Of a DNA stretch of 6,752 nucleotides, positions 1-6,103 are shown piece by piece (within the stretch, counting starts at the first letter, position 1; the number at the start of each line of letters is the position of its first letter). The notes beneath the pieces are model-generated. The model was given only the letters and a program-made list of their open reading frames with translations, did no database searches and had not been told where the DNA came from. The translations under genes and the position numbers were made by a program. This stretch comes from Pseudomonadota bacterium (lineage in GTDB: Bacteria; Bdellovibrionota_B; Oligoflexia; Oligoflexales; Bin106), in the NCBI GenBank assembly GCA_026710525.1, contig JAPOQT010000013.1, positions 1-6,752 of the forward strand. The letters are read 5' to 3'.

Positions 1-484
1 CTAAAATAAAGTACCTAAGCGCTTCTACGCGACTGCCCCTTATAACATGTATTTCGATAAGATGTCAATAAAAATATTATTTTTTTTTAAATCAAGTATA
101 GTTTCAAGTAAAAAATTTTTCACATAAACATTTGATCGAACAGAAGTAAACACCAAGAATATCATGTTGGCAAAGATTGTGTCGTGTTTAAAAATCTACT
201 GCTAAGAATCTACTTTGTTTTTAATGACTATGGATCATAGAGTGTGTGACATAATTCAGGAATATCTGACTGAGAAATCTGTTATTTTCTTTATCATTTA
301 TTTGAAGTGTCATATGTTTATATAATATTAACATCATTGTGTTAAGTGGTCTTATTTCTCAAATGAGAGATACTCACAAGTCCGAATTAAAACGTGCTAC
401 TCAGATTATTGGATACCACCCAAGGGAGATGACTCCATAATTAAGCTAAATCTACAATATCACTATGCCTATTAAGGGCGCGAA

Positions 485-544
485 AAATAAAAAATTATAT
501 TTTCCATGGTTGATCCCATGCTAGATGGCGTTTATTTTTTATTT
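485..544. repeat. nested inverted repeat, AT-rich
   Basis: AAATAAAAAAT at 485-495 is the exact reverse complement of ATTTTTTATTT at 534-544, giving an 11-bp outer stem around a 38-base interior. Inside it CATGG (505-509) and CCATG (516-520) form a second 5-bp stem with a TTGATC loop. The outer arms are pure A/T, so chance is possible in this composition. The element ends about 90 bases before the start codon at 636, so it could be a cruciform, a protein-binding site, or a terminator for something to the left. No function is assigned. Confidence 0.4.
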
Positions 545-602
545 AAATTTTTATTGAAATAATCGAGATGGTATATAGGATCAAAGTTTTTTATTGTTTT
601 AC

Positions 603-616
603 TATACTATTATAAT
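603..616 (+). promoter_or_regulatory. possible -10 region for the gene at 636
   Basis: TATACT at 603-608 and a perfect TATAAT at 611-616 lie just upstream of the start codon. No good -35 hexamer sits at 16-18 bp spacing: the TATAAT would pair only with TTTTTA at 588-593. Use of the second box would put the transcript start near 623 and leave a leader of only about 13 bases. The first would give about 21 bases. In such AT-rich DNA this is a weak call. Confidence 0.35.
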
Positions 617-624
617 TCACCAAT

Positions 625-630
625 AAGGAA
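625..630 (+). promoter_or_regulatory. ribosome binding site of the gene at 636
   Basis: AAGGAA ends five bases before the ATG at 636. This is a good Shine-Dalgarno match and spacing, and it supports that start. Confidence 0.7.
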
Positions 631-635
631 AGATC

Positions 636-1826
636 ATGATATCAAAGAAAAAATTTCGTTTTAAAGGCAAGAAAGTTGATCCCTCGGTACTGAGTGATGA
701 AGATATAAAAGATGTCACCGATCATAGTGAAGGTAATCAGCTTGATAAGCCTGAGGAGAAGGCAAAACAAAAGCTCTTAAATATTCATCAGCTTCAGCTA
801 GATAATGTTGTTGATATGCTAGGTGGTGCAGTTAACCAAGCGAAGGAATCAGTCAAGAAAACAGGGAAAAACATTTCTGGTGCTGTCATGTTACCTGCTC
901 TTGGTGATGTCACTTTACTCAGATATCTCGGTGAGATGGCTAGTAGTGCGGCTACAAAATATGATAAAGCGTTAGATCGACTCTATATCGAATCTCCCAA
1001 GGGTCTTGGTGGTTCTTATCATCGACTTTTTGATGGTGGCCATGATTTGGTCAGTGCTTGGAAAAGGGTAGGGGAAGTATCAGTTGACGATAGTTTTGTT
1101 GAACAGGTGTCGGGATATATGTCAGCCATATGGAAAGATGTCACCACGGTTCGAGGGTTGCCATTTGTTACCGTACCAAAAGAATCATTTGATCAGTGGG
1201 TGGATAGGTTTTCGGTTTTACCAGGGGTAAATCGTAAGTATCTAGCCGATTTAATTTCTTTTGATGCGATGGAAGTTATTTCATCGACCTTGAGTGTTTT
1301 AGGGATTGTCTTTTTCCTTAACAAGGGTGATCAAGAGAAAATTGCTCGAATATTAGGAAGTATGGGGGTTACGGCCATTGCTTCAGCCAATCCTCTCATG
1401 GGAATTGCTATGATATGTTCATGTACCTACGCCTATGGTATCAAAAAGATGGAAGTCGATAAAAAAGAGATGATGAAATCTTCCTTCTCTACCTTATTTT
1501 CTATTTCCATGTTTAGTGTTTTAGGTTTTCCTTTCCTGATTAACTTTGTCATTATCTTGGTATTAGGTCGATGCTTTAGTGAGTATGTGATTGATAATAA
1601 GAAAATTCACGCCCTTGTGGTTTCTAGTAAAGAGAGTTTAAGCCTGGCAAAAATTAAGGATATTATGCCTAAGGGTAGCGTGTTCACAGAGCTGTTTCAG
1701 CAACAGAATTGGGGCCGCAAGAACACAAAAGAAGATCACGAGGTACCGAAACAACCCAAAGGTTCTCGTCTTGCTGGTCCCATGGCAAAGCTGAAAAAAA
1801 TCGACTTAAATTGGCAGAAATCTTAA
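636..1826 (+). CDS. Uncharacterised membrane protein with HRLFDGGH motif
   Basis: I do not recognise this 396-residue protein. ATG at 636 is supported by AAGGAA five bases upstream. There is no signal peptide: residues 1-60 are highly charged and Lys-rich (MISKKKFRFKGKK). Residues 60-205 look soluble and contain YHRLFDGGH (128-136), preceded by a glycine-rich GLGGS and followed by a Trp/Asp-containing stretch (GYMSAIWKDV) and GLPFVTVP. The two histidines, Asp and Gly pair of HRLFDGGH look like a conserved site, but that is inference. Hydrophobic segments lie at about 212-228, 241-269 and 284-312, so the protein probably sits in the inner membrane or a membrane-associated assembly. The tail (about 350-396) is again basic and Lys/Pro-rich. 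It is transcribed toward the DUF2786 gene and shares no operon with it. A small phage- or effector-like role is possible but not shown. Confidence 0.85.
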   Translation: MISKKKFRFKGKKVDPSVLSDEDIKDVTDHSEGNQLDKPEEKAKQKLLNIHQLQLDNVVDMLGGAVNQAKESVKKTGKNISGAVMLPALGDVTLLRYLGEMASSAATKYDKALDRLYIESPKGLGGSYHRLFDGGHDLVSAWKRVGEVSVDDSFVEQVSGYMSAIWKDVTTVRGLPFVTVPKESFDQWVDRFSVLPGVNRKYLADLISFDAMEVISSTLSVLGIVFFLNKGDQEKIARILGSMGVTAIASANPLMGIAMICSCTYAYGIKKMEVDKKEMMKSSFSTLFSISMFSVLGFPFLINFVIILVLGRCFSEYVIDNKKIHALVVSSKESLSLAKIKDIMPKGSVFTELFQQQNWGRKNTKEDHEVPKQPKGSRLAGPMAKLKKIDLNWQKS

Positions 1827-1853
1827 TCAAGGTGTTCAATAATGATCTAGTAG

Positions 1854-3044
1854 CTATGAGAGTAGTTTTTTTTGATTGCCATCAGAGGCATTGATCGTTT
1901 TGCGCACGCTCACCTTGCCACCCTCTCTTTCCCCTGCTTTAATTTGCTCTTTATCAATCATTCGTCGGGATGAGTAATTACGTCTTTGCATTCGGGGATA
2001 CTTTTTAATCAGGTAGTCATCGAGTTTGGCATCTTGTTTTTTAGCTAAACTGTTGTACATAGCAAGGGCAGATTGCTGATCTGGGTCCTTATCGAGGGGC
2101 TGTTTTACCTTTTTTTCTTCTTTGATAGCAGCCTTGAGATTTTTAGCAAATCCGCGCATCAATCCGGTGTAATAAGAGTTTTTCGCTACGCGCATAGAGT
2201 GGGGCATTTTGTTATCTTCGCTGAGTCGTTTTTTTTGATTGTTCCACAAGTACTCAAAGGTTTGCTGAAGATAGTAATAGACATGTTCTGCCATCAGTAG
2301 GTCTTTCGGTAATCCAACAAGATCGAGTACCATAGTATCGTGCATCCGGGTCTGAGACCACTCGTAAGTAAAGATGGTTTTAACGCGAAAGTATTCTGAT
2401 AGTACCATGGCTAAAAAACTATCAAATTCAGAGCGTCTCTTACGATTGAGTGATATGGATAGAGAGTGAATATGGGGGGTCTTAGTGGCTTCACGTAAGA
2501 AAGATTTTTGATATTTGGCGCTCAATTCTCTCGCTTTGGCTAAAGCAAGTTGGGCTTCGTGCTCGTTACTTGATGTTGATAGATTGAGAAGTTTCTTAAT
2601 TTTAATTTCAAGGGGTGAGTCATCGTCAGCACAGAGCTCTGATAGGGATGGTGCCCCAGGTTGTTTATGTACTCGAGCTGATCGCGCCCAAGGAGCCACG
2701 CAAATCAGTTCGCAGGCCTTCTGAAAAGTTTGACCATGCACTCCTTCTGACGGTGGTACAATGAAATGCTCATCGCTGAGCTGATGAGCGGTCTCATGCT
2801 TAATCACCTCGACGATTTCTTGCCAGGTAAATTTTTCGCAGAGTGCGAGACTAATGGAGATCACCCGGGTAGTTTTATGCCACTCACCCATATTAACTTG
2901 GCTTTTTGACAAGGCTAACGTGGCTGGTTTAATATAACGGTCAAGCTTATAGTTGTCAAAAATCAGATTGTATTCCCGGGATAAGCGACGAGATAGTATT
3001 AGGTTGGCTTGGCTTTGCCAAGTCTCATCAGCAGAAGATGGCAT
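1854..3044 (-). CDS. SprT-like metallopeptidase domain plus DUF2786 protein
   Basis: This 396-residue protein has two recognisable parts. Residues about 10-120 resemble SprT-like zinc metallopeptidases: KHETAH (82-87) is the HExxH helix (H83, E84, H87) and VHGQTF (102-107) supplies the probable third ligand, H103. Residues about 144-180 match DUF2786 (IKIKKLLNL, then NEHEAQLALAKARELSAKYQ). The part after it (about 195-270) looks like the domain that usually follows DUF2786. The Lys-rich C-terminal tail (KAGEREGGKVSVRK, then KKLLS) resembles the Gly/Arg tail of DUF2786 proteins, so the protein appears complete. SprT-family members include proteases acting on DNA-protein crosslinks; DUF2786 has no established activity and is frequent in phage and plasmid genes. 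A DNA-related role is inference. ATG at 3044 is preceded by AAGAGAG. There is no signal peptide, so it is cytoplasmic. Confidence 0.88.
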   Translation of the reverse strand: MPSSADETWQSQANLILSRRLSREYNLIFDNYKLDRYIKPATLALSKSQVNMGEWHKTTRVISISLALCEKFTWQEIVEVIKHETAHQLSDEHFIVPPSEGVHGQTFQKACELICVAPWARSARVHKQPGAPSLSELCADDDSPLEIKIKKLLNLSTSSNEHEAQLALAKARELSAKYQKSFLREATKTPHIHSLSISLNRKRRSEFDSFLAMVLSEYFRVKTIFTYEWSQTRMHDTMVLDLVGLPKDLLMAEHVYYYLQQTFEYLWNNQKKRLSEDNKMPHSMRVAKNSYYTGLMRGFAKNLKAAIKEEKKVKQPLDKDPDQQSALAMYNSLAKKQDAKLDDYLIKKYPRMQRRNYSSRRMIDKEQIKAGEREGGKVSVRKTINASDGNQKKLLS

Positions 3045-3050
3045 AATATT

Positions 3051-3057
3051 CTCTCTT
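3051..3057 (-). promoter_or_regulatory. ribosome binding site of the SprT/DUF2786 gene
   Basis: Read on the minus strand this is AAGAGAG, six bases before the ATG at 3044. It supports that start. Confidence 0.55.
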
Positions 3058-3079
3058 AAAATAGGATGACAGTGGGTTT

Positions 3080-3108
3080 GTTATCGCATCACAACTTCAT
3101 GTACTCAA
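3080..3108 (-). promoter_or_regulatory. candidate sigma-70 promoter of the SprT/DUF2786 gene
   Basis: On the minus strand TTGAGT (3103-3108, 4 of 6 to TTGACA) and GATAAC (3080-3085, 4 of 6 to TATAAT) are separated by exactly 17 bases. This would start transcription near 3073, giving a leader of about 30 bases that contains the AAGAGAG site. Hexamers are only moderately conserved. Confidence 0.4.
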
Positions 3109-3207
3109 GTAAAATGTGAAAAAAATGTTAGGAAAAATCATGTTTATCTTACTTCTTTCCGAATGACATAGTCAACACCATCGACGGAATAGTTCATTAC
3201 TAGTCGC

Positions 3208-3228
3208 GGGTTGTTTCGTGACAAACCC
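3208..3228. repeat. hairpin in the divergent intergenic region
   Basis: GGGTTGT (3208-3214) can pair with ACAA-A-CCC (3221-3228) with one bulged A, closing a six-base TTCGTG loop. No T run follows, so it is not an ordinary terminator. It lies 45 bases before the GTG at 3273 and could be an operator or a leader structure of that gene. I found no convincing -35/-10 pair for that gene in 3045-3272. Confidence 0.3.
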
Positions 3229-3272
3229 TTATGACACAGTTTGGCATTAACCACAACAAGAGATAGAGTTCA

Positions 3273-4385
3273 GTGCAGTCCAAGACCCACAACAGAGTTG
3301 TCTTATACCTTAAAAATACTTCATTAGCGAGGAGGATTTGCTCTGAACTTGGGTCAAAATTAACTCACACTCAGTTTTATACAAGTGACACAAAGGATCA
3401 ACTCATAGAATTTTTAAGGAATTTAAGTCAAGAAAAAACAGGTAAGGGCATCCAGGTCGTCGTTTTGTTGGATCACTGTTGTCGGGTCTTAATCAACACA
3501 TTTACACCATTATTAGAGGTGAATCTTATTGAGATGATTTGGTTAAATTCGGTATCCCATATGAAAGATATTCCTCGCCGTTGGCTCGGTGTCTCGCCAC
3601 ATAATGGGGTTAATAGCGATCATTGGGTACTCAAGCATATGATTGCTATTCCGTCAGCGTCGAAAAACTCAATGCAGCTTGTTTTACAAGAAATTGAGTG
3701 GGTGATACGAACCATCACCGGACAACAGTCGGTGTTGTTTCATCCTTCAGATCATCTTAGTGACTTGTTGCAGGTATGTTCCTTCAAGGGTCACGTGAGT
3801 GATGTTGCTCCAAAATTACCGGATGGTCGCCAGTTTCTTAGGCAGCGTTGGTTAGGTTCGACTTTGGATAAGTCGGCGATTTCCGAAGAAGTGAAGGCTT
3901 TTAGTAAGAATCTTGGTTTTCGTGTTTTATGGTCTGAAAAAATATATGACATTGTCGAAGAGTTACTCAGTAATGCACTTTACGATGCTATCAGTGCTCA
4001 CCAAGTTGATGAGTATGGTGTTATTTCAAAGAAAAGATCCCTAACCCTTAAACCTGAATACTGGAGTTTAGTTCGCTGGAGTTGGAATGGAGAAGTATTT
4101 ATTATGAGTGTGACGGATCCTTTTGGCTTGTTGGATCCGGGGACATTTATCCAGTATATTTCGAAAATAACCCTATCTGAATGTGATAGCGCGACTCGGT
4201 TAATTGAGCACAAAAAAGAAGATGGTGCTGGTCTCGGCCTGACTAAAATATTTTTATCATCCGATTTAGTTATATGTCGGAGGGTGAAGTCACAGAAAAC
4301 AGAGGTTTTAACGGTGATCAGACCCCTGAAAGAGAAAGCATACTTTTATAAAAAATCCCGTTCTTTTCATTTTTTTGCTGATTAA
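3273..4385 (+). CDS. GHKL-type ATP-binding protein (HATPase domain)
   Basis: This 370-residue protein has a C-terminal HATPase (GHKL) fold. The N box is VEELLSNALYDA (228-239, with N234 the metal-binding Asn), the G1 region is VTDPFGLLDP (280-289, D282) and the G2 box is GAGLGL (318-323). No H-box histidine or dimerisation helix of a sensor kinase is visible, nor a membrane segment. The first about 120 residues alternate short beta strands and helices (RVVLYLKN, then VVVLLDHC) like a degraded receiver domain, but the acidic pocket of strand 1 is absent, so this is inference. An ATP-dependent switch or anti-sigma-like kinase in the cytoplasm is plausible. As I recall, DPFG-type G1 boxes occur in similar stand-alone proteins of deltaproteobacteria. 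Translation starts at GTG 3273: an in-frame TAG at 3264 excludes any earlier start. The ribosome site (AAGAGA, 3258-3263) is weak. Confidence 0.8.
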   Translation: MQSKTHNRVVLYLKNTSLARRICSELGSKLTHTQFYTSDTKDQLIEFLRNLSQEKTGKGIQVVVLLDHCCRVLINTFTPLLEVNLIEMIWLNSVSHMKDIPRRWLGVSPHNGVNSDHWVLKHMIAIPSASKNSMQLVLQEIEWVIRTITGQQSVLFHPSDHLSDLLQVCSFKGHVSDVAPKLPDGRQFLRQRWLGSTLDKSAISEEVKAFSKNLGFRVLWSEKIYDIVEELLSNALYDAISAHQVDEYGVISKKRSLTLKPEYWSLVRWSWNGEVFIMSVTDPFGLLDPGTFIQYISKITLSECDSATRLIEHKKEDGAGLGLTKIFLSSDLVICRRVKSQKTEVLTVIRPLKEKAYFYKKSRSFHFFAD

Positions 4386-4387
4386 TC

Positions 4388-4416
4388 TTGAGATTATTGT
4401 TGGTTTATCATATGAT
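4388..4416 (+). promoter_or_regulatory. sigma-70 promoter of the M16-like gene
   Basis: TTGAGA (4388-4393, 5 of 6 to TTGACA) and TATGAT (4411-4416, 5 of 6 to TATAAT) are spaced by exactly 17 bases and begin two bases after the upstream stop codon. The transcript would start near 4423. The M16-like gene can therefore be expressed apart from the ATPase gene. This is the best promoter match in the window. Confidence 0.65.
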
Positions 4417-4477
4417 CGCTCCCAGATTGGGATGGTGAGTGTGCTTCTCAATGACTATCTTGTTTGTGAATTGTATT

Positions 4478-5926
4478 ATGACTATTTTAAAAAAAACACA
4501 ATCATGGGTTTGGCTAGCCTTCGTTCTGTTGCTAACTCTGCCGTGTTTGAGCCTAGGCCACCTTGGTTATGGTGCAGATAAGCCATTCAAAGTTGAGGGA
4601 GTATTGGATTCAAGGGCAGAAGCTTTTACCTTACCTAATGGTCTTCATGGGTTTTACTATCCCTCTGATCAAGAGCTATCGGCCTTAATGATTCATTTTG
4701 ATTGGCACCGTAGTGACTACCTGCCTTATTCTAAAGAATCCTGGTTACCCACCAGGAAATTTGTCGGGGCTTTGCTTGGTAAAGCCACTAAAAATTATCA
4801 GGAAGATGAGCTTGAGGTCTTAACGATACGTCATTTATCGAAATTAAACTGTTATGCAACAGGCTCATGGTGCTTTAACTCAGGCATGATCGCTTGTGAC
4901 TTAATTGCCCCTGAAGAGTACTTTGAGGATATGATTCACTATTTAGCAGAAGTGATTATGGACCCTGTTTTTTTACCTGAAGATCTCGAGGTCGCTAAAA
5001 AACATGCTAAATCTGGGATTGAGAAGTGCTCTGTGAATGATGATTTCCAGCTTGAAAAGAAATATTATCGTCGCCATTTTTCACCACGTAGTTACTACTA
5101 CTATTACTACGATTTACCTCATTATATTGATGCCCTGGAAATTTCAGATCTTCAAGATGAGTACAGCCAGTTTTTAAATGGTAATCGTCTCCGATTAACC
5201 GCCGTTACTTCTTTGTCAGCTAGTTCTTTAAAAGGGGCTCTTGCCCGGGAGTTTGCCAAGTTAAAATCTTGGCATGTTCCTCAACCAGTGAATAAAAAAA
5301 AGAGAACCGACATCAGGTGGCATCATAATCACCAGCAAGGATTAACCTATCATGAGGTGCCGCTGAATAATGTGTCTGTTGTTATCAATGGAAGATTGAT
5401 ACCTAGTATAAATTACCAAGTCGCTTTTCTGCTTTTGAGTCGCATTTTGTCCAGTGGTTATTATGATGTTATGAGAATCCAAAATGGCCTGTCATATGCC
5501 CCATATGTGAGCTGGCAGAATGGTCAGATGTCATTTTCATTTGATACCAATAATCTCAGTCGAGCCATGAAGGTGACGAAAGAGTTTATTGAGCAGGCGA
5601 AGCATCGTTCATTTGATGATTTATCCCTTACTGAGTTTACGAGTCCCTTGTCAACATTATATTATCAAGGTTTAAGTAACACCCAATCGTTACTCTCAAA
5701 TATTCACCGGGCATATTGGAGTGATTACTCATTGCGATTTTTGCAAAATTATGCTGAGCGTGTTGACTCTGTGGACCCAGCAACTCTCAAATTTCTTGCC
5801 CGAAAAAGTCTTCGTGATTTTACTGTTTTAATTAAAGGACCAAAAAAGTTAGTCAGGAATTTTGAACAGTACCGCTATTACTTTAATGACAAGCCCATTG
5901 AACTCATTCATCCACGAGATTTTTAG
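4478..5926 (+). CDS. Secreted M16-family protein, probably catalytically inactive
   Basis: The product (482 residues from ATG 4478) has the two-part plan of M16B (insulinase/PqqL-like) proteins. LPNGL (52-56) opens the N-terminal domain, followed by the DPVFLPEDLE segment (162-171), and the C-terminal domain has the R-x6-Y pair in MRIQNGLSY (R333, Y340). The HxxEH zinc site is missing: gapless alignment of its usual neighbourhood puts KFVGA (94-98) there, with no His or Glu. It is therefore likely a non-catalytic member, as half of many M16 pairs are. The start MTILKKTQS followed by a hydrophobic stretch is a Sec signal peptide, so the product should be periplasmic or exported. A six-tyrosine run lies at 206-211. 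GTG 4439 (495 residues) and ATG 4451 are possible earlier starts. No catalytic M16 partner is in this window. Confidence 0.82.
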   Translation: MTILKKTQSWVWLAFVLLLTLPCLSLGHLGYGADKPFKVEGVLDSRAEAFTLPNGLHGFYYPSDQELSALMIHFDWHRSDYLPYSKESWLPTRKFVGALLGKATKNYQEDELEVLTIRHLSKLNCYATGSWCFNSGMIACDLIAPEEYFEDMIHYLAEVIMDPVFLPEDLEVAKKHAKSGIEKCSVNDDFQLEKKYYRRHFSPRSYYYYYYDLPHYIDALEISDLQDEYSQFLNGNRLRLTAVTSLSASSLKGALAREFAKLKSWHVPQPVNKKKRTDIRWHHNHQQGLTYHEVPLNNVSVVINGRLIPSINYQVAFLLLSRILSSGYYDVMRIQNGLSYAPYVSWQNGQMSFSFDTNNLSRAMKVTKEFIEQAKHRSFDDLSLTEFTSPLSTLYYQGLSNTQSLLSNIHRAYWSDYSLRFLQNYAERVDSVDPATLKFLARKSLRDFTVLIKGPKKLVRNFEQYRYYFNDKPIELIHPRDF

Positions 5927-5952
5927 TCAAATCCTCTCGTTAGTTGGTTTTT
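5914..5952 (+). terminator. weak terminator-like hairpin after the M16-like gene
   Basis: ACGAGA (5914-5919) pairs with TCTCGT (5935-5940), six base pairs that straddle the stop codon, with extra TTT/AAA pairing inside across a bulge. A T-rich stretch (TTGGTTTTTGG) follows, with five T at 5948-5952. Stem and T run are both poor for an intrinsic terminator. Confidence 0.25.
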
Positions 5953-5991
5953 GGTGTTGATGGGGTTTTTACGGGCAGGGAAAATAAAAAA

Positions 5992-6068
5992 TGGTGGGGT
6001 CAGGAGGACTTGAACCTCCGACCTTCGAGTTATGAGCACGCTGCTCTAACCAGCTGAGCTATGACCCC
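5992..6068 (-). tRNA. tRNA with CAU anticodon (Met elongator or Ile2)
   Basis: The minus strand folds as a complete 77-nt cloverleaf with encoded CCA: acceptor GGGGTCA/TGACCCC, D arm GCTC/GAGC, anticodon loop CTCATAA, variable loop AGGTC and T arm GGAGG-TTCAAGT-CCTCC. The CAU anticodon reads AUG as Met, or AUA as Ile if lysidine-modified by TilS; the sequence alone does not decide it. The A near the 5' side of the T arm and the discriminator A are normal. It lies 35 bases after rpoD on the same strand and is likely transcribed with it. T-rich bases follow the CCA directly (TTTTTTATTTT) and may end the transcript. The anticodon stem (GCGTG/CTCGA) has two non-pairs, 27-43 and 30-40, which is unusual. 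Confidence 0.93.
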
Positions 6069-6103
6069 GAGCCATTAATATCAGTATCCAATTCTATCAG
6101 AAA

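Larger units (their letters stand above)
1..635. other. AT-rich gene-free region
   Basis: No convincing gene is seen on either strand in these 635 bases. Base composition is visibly more AT-rich than in the flanking genes, with long A and T runs (for example 75-90, 109-120 and 531-550). It holds a nested inverted repeat (485-544), a TCTCA-AA-TGAGA inverted repeat at 357-368, a direct repeat AATCTACT at 193-200 and 207-214, an isolated TATAAT at 321-326, and a 33-codon ORF (339-440) without a clear ribosome binding site. The last about 50 bases probably contain the promoter and leader of the gene at 636. What lies left of the window is unknown. Confidence 0.7.

Noticed and set aside
193..214. 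Direct repeat AATCTACT
   Set aside because: Only 8 bases and two copies; likely chance.
224..325. 33-codon ORF starting ATG at 224
   Set aside because: No ribosome binding site and no recognisable product; composition like the surrounding AT-rich DNA.
1827..1853. Possible bidirectional terminator between convergent genes
   Set aside because: Only a three-base-pair stem can be drawn; the T run at 1866-1873 is coding (Lys codons on the minus strand).
2073..2300. Plus-strand ORF inside the SprT/DUF2786 gene
   Set aside because: Hydrophobic antisense shadow of Lys-rich coding sequence, without a ribosome site.
2515..2724. Second plus-strand ORF antisense to the SprT/DUF2786 gene
   Set aside because: It overlaps the DUF2786 coding frame and shows no family similarity.
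3329..3336. Strong GAGGAGGA Shine-Dalgarno-like site inside the ATPase gene
   Set aside because: No in-frame ATG, GTG or TTG follows at usable spacing; the adjacent in-frame codon is ATT with no spacing. It is inside the coding frame.
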